NCBI GenBank assembly: GCA_947304365.1
Contig: CAMZAY010000004.1
Span: 1-16,328, forward strand
From: an uncultured Clostridia bacterium
GTDB lineage: Bacteria; Bacillota; Clostridia; Christensenellales; CAG-138
Length of the DNA: 16,328 bases
Direction: 5' to 3'
In this document: one piece after another, positions 1 through 8,400 of the stretch
Layout: each line of letters opens with the position of its first letter
How positions within the stretch are numbered: the stretch's first letter is position 1
Program-made: the position numbers and the translations under genes
Notes under the pieces: model-generated
What the model was told of the DNA's origin: nothing
Seen by the model: only the letters and a program-made list of their open reading frames with translations
Databases searched by the model: none

Positions 1-105
1 CTTAGACCTCTCGATCCCTGCGCTTGATTTCTCCCAGAAGCTATTGACACGATCGTCTGCGCCTGAGGTCTTGAAAAGCCGATAGTATTCGGATATAATT
101 TTCAT
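1..105 (-). CDS. Possible 5' end of an unidentified minus-strand gene (partial)
   Basis: On the minus strand an ATG at 105 opens a frame without stops that runs off the left edge. It gives 35 residues beginning MKIISEYYRLFKTSGADDRV, with a plausible soluble-protein mix of charged and aromatic residues. I do not recognise the family. No convincing ribosome binding site precedes the ATG, and the frame overlaps the plus-strand promoter at 71-99. An alternative plus-strand frame is open from base 2 to a TAG at 83-85 and could equally be the tail of an upstream gene. Only the sequence to the left can decide, so this is a weak call. Confidence 0.25.
   Translation of the reverse strand, partial: MKIISEYYRLFKTSGADDRVNSFWEKSSAGIERSK
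71..99 (+). promoter_or_regulatory. Sigma-A type promoter of the two-component system
   Basis: TTGAAA (71-76) and a perfect TATAAT (94-99) are separated by 17 bp, the ideal spacing for the housekeeping sigma factor. Transcription would start near 106 and leave a leader of about 92 nt before the kinase start at 198. The leader holds a small GATCT/AGATC hairpin near 141-156 but no riboswitch I recognise. Confidence 0.75.
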
Positions 106-197
106 GCAGGCGCAATATTATCAAGCGGGCTCAGGGCTCGGATCTGTTGAAAGATCAGCGCAAGGCTTTTATTCTAAAGACAGGGAGGGCACAAGCT

Positions 198-1478
198 ATG
201 AAGATCGATCCCGGCACGCTGGCGGTGCTCTTTCCGCTGCTGCTCTTGCTGCTCGGCTTGGGCTTTATCGTGGCGATCGACACGTATATCGGACGGAAGC
301 AGAGGCGAAAAATGCTCGTTATCGTCGTGCTGTGCCTCAGCTTGATCGCGCAGAATATGTGGGAAAACGCGCTGTTTGTCAGCCGGTCGAACCTGGCGCT
401 GAAGAATATTCTGTCCGCGTACGGCTATTCCGTGCGGCCGGTGATACTGATCCTCTTTCTCTGTATCATCTCGCCGGAAGGGAAAAAGCGGCACTGGTGG
501 GCGCTGGCGGGCGTCAATGCCGCGCTCTATTTCACCTCTCCCTTTACCGGGCTCTGCTTTAAGATACAGGAGACGAATTTCGTCGCGCTGCGCGGCCCAC
601 TGGGGTTTACCTGCTTTCTTATAAGCGGGCTGCTGCTAATCGAGCTGCTGATCCGTACCATTCTCCGCTATCGGGAGACGCGAAGGATAGAACAGCTGAT
701 CCCGGTCTCCGTGGCGCTGATCATCGCCGTCTCCGTGGCGCTGGACGTGAGCATGGCAATGGAACAGCCGGTGGCCTTTCTGACCATCGCCATCGTTGTC
801 GGCAGCGTGTTTTACTACATCTGGCTCCATTTTCAGTTTGTCCGTGAGCATGAAAAAGACCTGCAGGCTGCGCAGCGTATCCAGATAATGATGACGCAGA
901 TCCAGCCGCATTTTCTGTTTAATTCTTTGAACACCATCCGAGCCCTATACGCCAAGGATCCTCCGCTTGCCGACAAGACCCTTGAGAATTTCGGCACATA
1001 TCTGCGGCAGAATCTGGAGTCCTTGAGCCAAACGGAATTGGTCCCGATCACCAAGGAACTGGAGCATACCCGCCTGTACGCGGAGATAGAGGTGCTTCGT
1101 TTCCCGAACGTCCGGGTGGAATATCAAATCGAGGATGACAGCTTCAAGGTCCCCGCGCTCTCTGTCCAGCCGCTGGTCGAGAACGCGATCCGCCACGGAG
1201 TGCGAAGCCGCAAGGACGGTTTGGTGACGGTTTCCACGATGCGTGAGCCCGGTTTTCACCGTATCACGGTCCGCGATAACGGAGTGGGTTTTGATCCGGA
1301 AGAAACTGAGGCCAAAGATGAAACGCATTCGCACGTCGGCATCCGAAATCTTAAAGACCGTATAGAGAAGATGTGCGGCGGCACGGTGACCATAAAAAGC
1401 GAGCCGGGGAAAGGCACATGCGTTACGCTCCTGATCCCCGACGAGAACGAAGGAAGCATAAAGGAGGTCCGTAAATGA
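198..1478 (+). CDS. Sensor histidine kinase, LytS/YesM type (His_kinase + HATPase), 7 TM
   Basis: A 426-residue membrane sensor kinase. About seven hydrophobic segments (roughly residues 7-27, 39-52, 80-92, 100-116, 133-153, 167-187 and 191-209) form the sensor. It is followed by the short H-box QIQPHFLFNSLNTI with phospho-acceptor H238, typical of the His_kinase (PF06580) family, and a HATPase domain with N-box PLVENAIRHG (N329), G1 DNGVGF (D360) and G2 HVGIRNL. I chose the ATG at 198 because GGGAGGG lies 8 bp upstream; a TTG at 147 would add 17 residues but lacks a ribosome binding site. The stop overlaps the next gene as ATGA, so kinase and regulator are translationally coupled partners. 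No PAS, HAMP or recognised ligand domain is visible, so the signal is unknown; the membrane bundle itself probably senses it. Confidence 0.92.
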   Translation: MKIDPGTLAVLFPLLLLLLGLGFIVAIDTYIGRKQRRKMLVIVVLCLSLIAQNMWENALFVSRSNLALKNILSAYGYSVRPVILILFLCIISPEGKKRHWWALAGVNAALYFTSPFTGLCFKIQETNFVALRGPLGFTCFLISGLLLIELLIRTILRYRETRRIEQLIPVSVALIIAVSVALDVSMAMEQPVAFLTIAIVVGSVFYYIWLHFQFVREHEKDLQAAQRIQIMMTQIQPHFLFNSLNTIRALYAKDPPLADKTLENFGTYLRQNLESLSQTELVPITKELEHTRLYAEIEVLRFPNVRVEYQIEDDSFKVPALSVQPLVENAIRHGVRSRKDGLVTVSTMREPGFHRITVRDNGVGFDPEETEAKDETHSHVGIRNLKDRIEKMCGGTVTIKSEPGKGTCVTLLIPDENEGSIKEVRK

Positions 1479-2278
1479 AGGCGATCTGCGTTGATGACGA
1501 GCCGCTGGCCGTGGAATACACGCTCGGTCAGTGCGCGCTCCTGCCCGAGATCGAAGAGGCAAAGGGCTATACGGATGCGCTTTCCGCTCTGGAGTGGCTC
1601 CGCGATCATTCGGCGGATATCGCCATCCTCGATATAAATATGCCGGAGATAGACGGCATTACCCTCGCCGCAAGGATCAAGCAGGCGCACCCGGAAACGG
1701 CCATACTGTTTCTGACCGCATACAAGGAATATGCCTATGACGCCTATTCCGTACACCCGAGCGGGTATCTCCTAAAGCCAGTTTCGCAGGAAAGGCTGGC
1801 GGAGGAAATACGCTATGCGTGCAAAAAAACACGGAGAGCATCCCATGCGCACGTCTTTATCAGGACCTTCGGCACGTTCGATGTCTTAGTGGACGGAAGA
1901 CCGATCGGCTTCAGGCTGTCTAAGGCAAAGGAGATCCTCGCCTACCTCGTAGATAAGCAGGGCTCGGGCGTCACGCGGGCGGAGCTGTTCGCCGCCGTTT
2001 GGGAGGACAGGCCGTATGACCGTAGCATGCAGAAACAGCTGGATACCTATATCCGCTCCCTCCGCGAAACGCTGCGGGAATACGGCATATCCGAGATCAT
2101 GGAAATGGATAAGGGCGTCCTTCGCGTCAATACGGACACATTTGCCTGCGACGCGTACCTGTTCTATTCCGGCGACAGCTCTGCGGTCAACGCCTATCGC
2201 GGAGAGTACATGAGCTCCTACTCCTGGGCAAGCATGACGGAAGCGCTCATGTTCTGGAGAAAAGCAAACAAAAACTGA
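1475..2278 (+). CDS. Response regulator, receiver domain + SARP/OmpR-like winged helix
   Basis: A 267-residue response regulator and partner of the overlapping kinase. Residues 1-118 form a receiver domain with acidic pair D7/D8, phospho-acceptor D53 in ILDINMPEIDG, T81 in FLTAY and K101 in LLKP. Residues about 124-225 form a winged helix starting FGTFDVLVDGRPIGF, with the SKAKEILAYLVD helix and the VTRAELFAAVW turn that mark SARP-type Trans_reg_C domains. The last 40 residues (DAYLFYSGD...YRGEYMSSYSW) correspond to only the start of the bacterial transcriptional activator (BTAD) region found in full SARPs. LytS-type kinases usually pair with LytTR or AraC outputs, so the SARP-like output is a less common combination that is known in Clostridia. 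AAGGAGGT lies 6 bp before the ATG. Its target may be the direct repeat just downstream at 2339-2357. Confidence 0.9.
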   Translation: MKAICVDDEPLAVEYTLGQCALLPEIEEAKGYTDALSALEWLRDHSADIAILDINMPEIDGITLAARIKQAHPETAILFLTAYKEYAYDAYSVHPSGYLLKPVSQERLAEEIRYACKKTRRASHAHVFIRTFGTFDVLVDGRPIGFRLSKAKEILAYLVDKQGSGVTRAELFAAVWEDRPYDRSMQKQLDTYIRSLRETLREYGISEIMEMDKGVLRVNTDTFACDAYLFYSGDSSAVNAYRGEYMSSYSWASMTEALMFWRKANKN

Positions 2279-2298
2279 AGCCAATGAATAAAAAACAC

Positions 2299-2342
2299 GC
2301 CGTTCCTTTCGGAATTATTCTGAAAAGGGCGGCTTTTCTTTG
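2299..2342 (+). terminator. Intrinsic terminator after the two-component operon
   Basis: A 14-bp imperfect stem (2299-2312 with 2320-2333; one mismatch and several G-T pairs) with a 7-nt loop is followed by TTTTCTTT. An A-rich stretch precedes it, so it might also work in reverse. It separates the two-component genes from the DUF3592 gene. Confidence 0.8.
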
Positions 2343-2378
2343 GACATCCTTTGGACAAGCCGTGATAACATATAAAAT
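2339..2378 (+). promoter_or_regulatory. Candidate SARP-type operator (11-bp direct repeat) and promoter
   Basis: TTTGGACA occurs at 2339-2346 and again at 2350-2357, a perfect 8-bp direct repeat with an 11-bp period. Exactly 8 bp after the second copy is TAACAT (2366-2371), with an A/T-rich stretch (TATAAAAT, 2371-2378) immediately behind it. Known SARP regulators bind direct repeats with 11-bp spacing, the proximal repeat lying 8 bp upstream of the -10 and replacing the -35. The repeat lies 60 bp beyond the stop of the response regulator and 109 bp before the DUF3592 gene. The link is inference; two octamers at one helical turn could also arise by chance. TTGGAC in either copy also resembles a -35 element (TTGACA). 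Confidence 0.45.
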
Positions 2379-2465
2379 TAAGATAGTGATGAAATGCTGT
2401 CGGATCAGGGCTGCTCGGTTCTCAAAAAGCAGCTGATTATCACAATACTTTTTCAGGAGGTTTAT

Positions 2466-3488
2466 ATGAACACAGAAAACAAGTTGGCAAGGCTCATGCG
2501 CAACACCGGCCCCGCAAGGTTTTTGATCCCCGCGGGTATCATCCTAATCATTTTCGGCATCATACTGCTCGGCTTCAAGACGGATAATTACGTCGAGACC
2601 GAGGGCACGGTAACAAAGGTAGAGCAGTACCTTGATCATAACGGCGAAGAAACGCAGACCGTTTACGACGTCGATTTCGAGTACACCGTCGATGGCAATC
2701 AGTACACCGGCAGCTTTAACGGGATAGGCAAATCCTATGATGTCGGCGACAAGATCAAGGTCTTCTACGATCCCGAGAACCCCCAAAACACCACCAATTC
2801 AAAGACCGGCATTATCCCGCCCATCGCCATCGGTTTGGGCGCTCTCGCCTTGGTCGGCGGTATCCTTTCCGCGGTAAAGGCCTTCAAAAAGTCCAAGGAG
2901 CTTGACGAGCAGATAAAGGCCGCGGGCGGTTCGCTGACCATCGAGCCCCTGCCCAAGAGCCAGCTCACCGAATATTACGTCAGCTACGACGGCCAGATGT
3001 TAAGGCCGGGCTACATAGTCGAGGACAAGGCCCGAAACGTCGTTTACGAGGCCAAGATGGAGAAGAACGCTCTTGTAGGCGCAAGGCAGTTCACCTTCAC
3101 CGATAACAAAACGGGCAGATCGGTCGATCACGAGGTCGGCCATACCCTCACCCAGAGCTTCAATGACGAGCTGTTCTCCGCCAAGTCCACGTTCAAGTTC
3201 GACGGCGAGAAGATATGGGACGTGCTGCATTCCCGCGGCATCCGCATCCAGACCAACCTTATAAGCAAGTTCCCCAACATGGTCTACACCATCGGCAGAA
3301 ACGGGCAGTTTATGGCCACCGTTGAGACCTGCGGCAAGTACGTCCATGAGGAGGACGCGGCCGAGCACAAGCTCAACATTCCCCTTGGCAAGTACTATTA
3401 CCGCGTTTGGACGAACGAGACCGACCTTGCGGATCTTTTCCTCACCGTTTTTGCCATCTCCGAGACGGAGCAGACCGTGGTCGAGTGA
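2466..3488 (+). CDS. DUF3592-domain membrane protein with long soluble C-terminal domain
   Basis: A 340-residue protein. TM1 (about residues 19-37) and TM2 (about 117-136) flank an extracytoplasmic beta-rich domain containing YDVDFEYTVDGNQYTG and GDKIKVFYDPENP. This layout and the VxYDPxNP signature are the hallmarks of the DUF3592 family. Residues about 160-340 form a beta-strand-rich cytosolic-side domain with repeated F/Y-x-V/F patterns; it reminds me of LURP-one/Tubby-C-like folds, but that is a guess. AGGAGG at 2455-2460 fixes the ATG at 2466, 5 bp on; an in-frame ATG at 2394 has no ribosome binding site. The gene stands alone between a terminator and a hairpin, with the candidate operator of the neighbouring regulator in front, so it may be that regulator's output. 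Molecular function is unknown. Confidence 0.8.
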   Translation: MNTENKLARLMRNTGPARFLIPAGIILIIFGIILLGFKTDNYVETEGTVTKVEQYLDHNGEETQTVYDVDFEYTVDGNQYTGSFNGIGKSYDVGDKIKVFYDPENPQNTTNSKTGIIPPIAIGLGALALVGGILSAVKAFKKSKELDEQIKAAGGSLTIEPLPKSQLTEYYVSYDGQMLRPGYIVEDKARNVVYEAKMEKNALVGARQFTFTDNKTGRSVDHEVGHTLTQSFNDELFSAKSTFKFDGEKIWDVLHSRGIRIQTNLISKFPNMVYTIGRNGQFMATVETCGKYVHEEDAAEHKLNIPLGKYYYRVWTNETDLADLFLTVFAISETEQTVVE

Positions 3489-3504
3489 TTCTTCAAATAA
3501 AATA

Positions 3505-3539
3505 CCTGCTTCCGAGATTATTCATTCCTCGGAAGCAGG
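3505..3539. terminator. Perfect 12-bp hairpin after the DUF3592 gene
   Basis: CCTGCTTCCGAG (3505-3516) pairs perfectly with CTCGGAAGCAGG (3528-3539) over an 11-nt loop. It begins 17 bp after the stop codon, where a terminator is expected, but no T-tract follows on the plus strand. The flank read on the minus strand (TATTTTATTT) is T-rich. It may act as a plus-strand hairpin without a U-tract, or as a leftward terminator. Confidence 0.5.
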
Positions 3540-3572
3540 ATGATCAATGCGGGCGGGAGGCTTGAACTTATT

Positions 3573-3929
3573 ATGAACAAGAAGAAACAAATCGCAGGAT
3601 CGGTCGTTATTGCGCTCGTTGTGATGCTGTTCACGTTTCTTCCCGCTTGCGCGCCTCAGCCCGCCGGGCCCATTCCGGAAACGGAGCCGATCTCCTATAC
3701 GGATGCTTTGGTCGGTTATCTCGGTCCCGAGGGGACGTATACGCAGGAGGCCTGCCGGGTCTTCTTTGACCGTGAGGGCGAATACATACCCTATCCCGCG
3801 GTAAGCGATGCGGTCGAGGCACTGGTGGAAGGCTCGGTCGATTACGCCGTTATCCCGCAGGAAAACACGATCGGCGGGGCGGTGATCGACTACGTGGATA
3901 CCTTTCTCGGCAGCTTTCCGGTCCGCTGA
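3573..3929 (+). pseudogene. Truncated lipoprotein with N-terminal half of a prephenate dehydratase domain
   Basis: A 118-residue product. Residues 1-26 look like a lipoprotein signal (KKK, hydrophobic stretch, then LPAC with C26). Residues about 46-114 match the start of the prephenate dehydratase (PDT) domain: VGYLGPEGTYTQEA, then SDAVEALVEGSVDYAVIPQENTIGGAVIDYVDTFL, as in PheA. A normal PDT domain is about 180 residues. Here a stop comes right after the first lobe, so the second lobe and the conserved TRF segment with the catalytic threonine are missing. I could not find the missing part in the other forward frames before cstA, so a deletion rather than a simple frameshift is likely. GGGAGG lies 12 bp before the ATG at 3573, a long spacing; an in-frame ATG at 3540 is also possible. 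A lipid-anchored PDT is unusual in itself. Dehydratase activity is unlikely. Confidence 0.65.
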
Positions 3930-3981
3930 ACCGGTTCGTTTATAACAGCAACACTGTATCCGACAGAAAGGAGAAGGCCGT

Positions 3982-5469
3982 ATGATCTCTTTATTGATCG
4001 CCTTTGCGGTCCTGCTGTTGGGTTATCTTCTATACAGCAGAGTAACTGAAAAGATATTCGCGCCGGACGGCAGGAAGACTCCCGCCGTTGAGGTAAATGA
4101 CGGTGTGGATTGCGTGCCGATGAAGACGTGGAAAGCCTTTCTGGTACAGCTTTTAAACATTGCGGGTACGGGGCCGATCTTCGGCGCACTCATGGGCGCG
4201 GCGTTCGGACCCGTCGTGTTTTTGTGGATCGTGTTCGGCTCGATCCTCGGCGGCGCGGTGCACGACTACATGAGCGGTATGATAAGCTCCCGCCATCGTG
4301 GCGCGTCGATCGCAGAGCTTTCGGGCACTTATCTCGGCAGCGCGGCAAAATGGATCATGCGGATATTCTCTGTCGTTCTTCTGGTGCTGTGCGGCGCCGT
4401 GTTCGTAACGAGCCCCGCGGGGCTTCTCGACAAGCTGACGCCGGCCCCGCTGAACGGCACCTTCTGGTCGGTCGTCATACTTGCCTACTATCTCCTGGCA
4501 ACGCTTCTTCCGATCGACAAGCTTATAGGCAGGCTGTACCCCGTGTTCGGCGTGTTGCTGATCGTGATGGCCGCAGCGGTGATCGGAGGGATCCTGTTCT
4601 CCGTCGGGAAATATCAGATCCCCGAAATATCCCTTCAGAACCTTCATCCCAACGGGACGCCGGTCTGGCCCTACATGTTCATGACCGTGGCCTGCGGCGC
4701 GGTCTCCGGCTTTCATGCCACCCAGTCGCCCATGATGGCCAAGTGCATCCAAAGCGAAAAAGACGGCCGAAAAGTCTTCGGCGGCGCGATGATCGCCGAG
4801 TCGGTCATCGCCCTCGTCTGGGCGGCGGCAGGCGTGGCCTTTTACGGCACGACACAACTATTGAGCGACGCGCTTGCAAACGGAGCATCCAACGTCGTCT
4901 ATGAGATTTCGACCGGCGTTCTCGGAACCGTTGGCGGCATACTTGCCGTCGTGGGCGTCATTGTCTGCCCCATAACCTCCGGCGATACCGCCTTCCGCAG
5001 TGCGCGCCTGATATTGGCGGAGATATTCCGTCTGGATCAGAAAAAGATAAAGAACCGGCTTTTGCTCACGATCCCGCTGCTTTCCGTCGGCGGACTGCTG
5101 ACCTGGTTTGCAGCCGTGAACGACAACGGTTTCCAAACCATCTGGCGTTATTTCTCCTGGAGCAATCAGACCCTTGCCATGATCGCGCTGTGGGTCGCGA
5201 CCGCGTATCTAATTAAAAAAGGCAAATACCGTTTCGGTTCGCTCATGACCGCCATTCCCGCGGCGTTTATGACCGCCGTAAGCCTTACGTACATTCTCAT
5301 GGCGAAGGAAGGCTTAAAGCTCGGCCGCACCGCCTCTTACGCGATAGGCGCCGCTGCGGCGGCAGTCCTGCTCGCCGTCTACAGCGCTGCGCTTTTCAAA
5401 AAGCTGCGGGAAAGCACCCGGAAGGATCAAAGGGCTCTCCCGCCAGCCGGGATCCATTTAAACAGTTAA
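3982..5469 (+). CDS. cstA: CstA-family carbon starvation protein / pyruvate or peptide transporter
   Basis: A 495-residue, highly hydrophobic protein with about 12-14 membrane helices. It carries CstA family signatures: NIAGTGPIFGA (59-69), GGAVHDYMSGMISSRHRG (90-107) followed by ASIAEL, FHATQSPMMAKC (244-255) and TSGDTAFRSARL near 332-343. It is shorter than the roughly 700-residue E. coli CstA but within the range of short Firmicutes homologues. Characterised members (E. coli CstA and BtsT) import pyruvate with protons, and CstA has also been linked to peptide uptake; the substrate here cannot be read from sequence. AAAGGAG lies 8 bp before the ATG. No good promoter was seen in the 52 bp before it, and the next gene starts 21 bp after the stop, so it is probably cotranscribed with the giant gene. 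In E. coli related transporters are under LytS-type systems (BtsSR), which makes the nearby LytS-like kinase noteworthy. Confidence 0.92.
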   Translation: MISLLIAFAVLLLGYLLYSRVTEKIFAPDGRKTPAVEVNDGVDCVPMKTWKAFLVQLLNIAGTGPIFGALMGAAFGPVVFLWIVFGSILGGAVHDYMSGMISSRHRGASIAELSGTYLGSAAKWIMRIFSVVLLVLCGAVFVTSPAGLLDKLTPAPLNGTFWSVVILAYYLLATLLPIDKLIGRLYPVFGVLLIVMAAAVIGGILFSVGKYQIPEISLQNLHPNGTPVWPYMFMTVACGAVSGFHATQSPMMAKCIQSEKDGRKVFGGAMIAESVIALVWAAAGVAFYGTTQLLSDALANGASNVVYEISTGVLGTVGGILAVVGVIVCPITSGDTAFRSARLILAEIFRLDQKKIKNRLLLTIPLLSVGGLLTWFAAVNDNGFQTIWRYFSWSNQTLAMIALWVATAYLIKKGKYRFGSLMTAIPAAFMTAVSLTYILMAKEGLKLGRTASYAIGAAAAAVLLAVYSAALFKKLRESTRKDQRALPPAGIHLNS

Positions 5470-5490
5470 TAAATCAAAGGATGTGACAAT

Positions 5491-8400
5491 ATGAAAAACT
5501 CGCCCATCAAAAGGATCGCTTCTCTTATCATCGCGCTGCTGATGTGTTTAACGGCTGCGCCATCGGGAGCGCTCTTCGACACGAAAGCGGGATCTCCCGC
5601 TCCCCGCACGGAGAGCGCGGGGCAGGAGCCCATGGAGCTCGTCTTCCCCACGGAAACAGCCAAGTCAGGCCATTATATCATGACCTTCACCCCGCTCGGA
5701 GAGAATTTTGCGGAGTACTATGATATGACCGCCTGCGTCATGGATGCGGAAGGCAACACGATAGGTCTTTACACTATGGGCTCCTACGGCCTCGATCCCT
5801 GGGAGCCGAAGGTAGTCGACGCTTTCTTAAACTCCGATCCTGTTTCCATAGGGATCAACTGCATGTATAAGCTCAACGGGGAGGACTACTGCGAGCTCGT
5901 TTACGAGGGCGATTTCGAGGAGACCTGCTTTGATAAGCTCGCCTCGGCCGTGAATATCAACGGGCTTGAGATCGACTTCTGCAGGTATTCCATCGAATGC
6001 GTTTCCCATAACGACGGCACGCTGCCGGGCATCATGTATGTGGATGCGGACGGCAGAATGCTCCGTCAGGACAAGTGCTGCATGATCGGCAGCGGCTTCT
6101 TTACAAACGAATTTACCGACTCCAACGAGGAATATGAGAACGACGGCTGGTACGCCATTCGCGGGAACCTCGCCGGTGCGAATAAGGTCGACGCATCCTT
6201 CTACTTTCACGGAAACGTGAACCTCGTCCTATGTGACGGCTCGGCGCTTGAATGCAAAAGCTTCATTCTTGAAGACGGCGCTTCGCTGACGATCTGGCAG
6301 CAGCAGGGCGGAACGGGGAAGCTCACCCTTTCCGGCGAAAAGGTCACGGGCATCGGGACCGGGGACCAATGCTTCCCCGCGATCCAGGTCGAAGACGGCG
6401 AAAGCCTGACCATCAACGGCGGGATCATCGACGCCGAAGGCCAGATGTTCTGCGCCGGCATCGGCGGCAGGTTGGAGCATCCAAGCGGCGCGATCACCAT
6501 TAACGGCGGTACGATCACCGTGGTCAGCGGCAGCACGAACGACTCCGACCTTCGTAAGGGCGGAGCCGCCATCGGAGGCGGAGGCGGCTGTCCGAACGGC
6601 CCGATCGTAATAAACGGCGGCATCATCAACGCAACCATGGGCGCGTTGAGCTTTGCTGCGGCCATAGGCTGCGGCGAAACGACCGGCACCGGAAGTCCCA
6701 TCACCATAAACGGAGGCAGCATAAATGCTGTCGGCGGAGCTATAGGTGCCGGCTGGAGTGGCACATGCGGCGCTATTACGATAAACGGCGGCAGCGTAGT
6801 AGTTGATGCATACTCCCGAATTGCGATCGGCGGCGGAAAAAACGGTCCCATTACGATCACCGGTGGTTATGTCGAAGCCCGTTCAGAATATACCGGAGCA
6901 GCTATAGGCGGCGATGATCATGTCGGCCCCATCACGATCAGCGGCGGGACGGTCGTAGCTATATGCTCCAGCAGCTCCGCTAACTATCCCGGATTAGGAG
7001 CGGCAATCGGCGGCTGCGGCGGCCATCACCCCAGCGGCGGCGGCGTGATCACGATCAGCGGCAAGGATACCAACGTTATCGCCATAAGTGAGGACGGCGC
7101 CGGCATCGGCAGCGGCGGCTGCTTCCGCGACGTGAACGGTGTCCTGACCGGCACTGGCGCGGAGAACGCCGGCACCATCACGATAAATGATGGCTTCGTT
7201 TTTGCCATGTCCACAAAATCCGGCGCAGGCATAGGCGGCGGCAACGGCGGCAACGGCGGAAATATCACGATCAACGGAGGTTACGTGATCGCCTACGGCG
7301 GATCGGCCGACTTTAACTGGTATATTGACGGAGCGTCCGATACATCCGGTTCAGGCGCTCCGGGCGCATCCGACGATCTGATCAACAGCTACATGGAATC
7401 GTATCTCTACGACCTTATCGCGGACGCCATCATCAGCCTGATCTTCTCCAGAGATTACAGCGGCGCAGGTATCGGCGGCGGCAGCGACGGCTCGGGCGGC
7501 GTCGTCAGGATAAACGGCGGCATAGTCGTTGCCCGCGGCGGCAATAACCAGAGCAGCGCCATCGGCTGGGGCATGAACGCCTCCGGCGTCGATCTGGAGA
7601 TATACGACGGCGCAAAGGTGACTTACGGCGTCTGGCAGGATGACGAGATAGTTCTCGCGGGCGTTACCGACGGTGTCGATCAGGAGCAAAAAGCAAGATC
7701 CAACAGCTACGCGAAGATACAGCCGGGCGACGTCACCGTGAGCTTTGAAGTCGGCGGGCATGGCATAGCGCCCGAACCGCAGACGGTGACGATGGGGCAG
7801 ACGGCAGTGCGGCCTGCGGATCCTCAGGCCGAGGGCTTCTTCTTCGGCGGCTGGTTCACGGATGATACCTTTGCGGAGCCCTTCGATTTCAGCGCTCCCG
7901 TGATGCAGGATACCGTGGTTTACGGCAGATGGCTGAGGGAGTTTGAAATTACGATAAGCAAGGTCTGGGCGGAGGGGGCGGAGCTGCCCGCTTCCGTCAC
8001 GATAGACTATACCAACGAATATTCTGCGGAGGGAAGCGTTTCCGGCTCGCTCGTGCTTAATGCCGAAAACGGCTGGAGCGGGACGATCTCGCTCTCCGAA
8101 ATAAGCGTGCTCCGTCTTTCGGAGCAGGTGCCCGAGGGCTTTGCGGCCGTCGGCTGGGCGCTTGAAAATATAGCGGAAGCTCCCATCCCGCTCGCCGGGG
8201 AAGCTCCCGAGCAGGCTGTTCTCGATCTTAGGAACCCTGCGGCGCTCGGACTTTCGCCCGATGAAACCGCCTCGCTTTTGAGCGGCGCGGGCGTGATAAA
8301 GCTCACGAACGCAAGGACTCGCATATACTCCGCGTCGATCGAATGGGATATCCCCATGGCCAACTACAAGCCCGCGGAGGTGACGGTCGTCCTTCAGCAT

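Noticed and set aside
147..197. TTG start at 147 extending the kinase by 17 residues
   Set aside because: No ribosome binding site precedes it, while GGGAGGG stands 8 bp before the ATG at 198, and the extra residues would only add a charged stretch before TM1.
6406..7626. CRISPR array or short tandem repeat
   Set aside because: The repeated pattern is at protein level (ITINGG coils) with variable spacing and diverged DNA; it lies wholly inside one reading frame.
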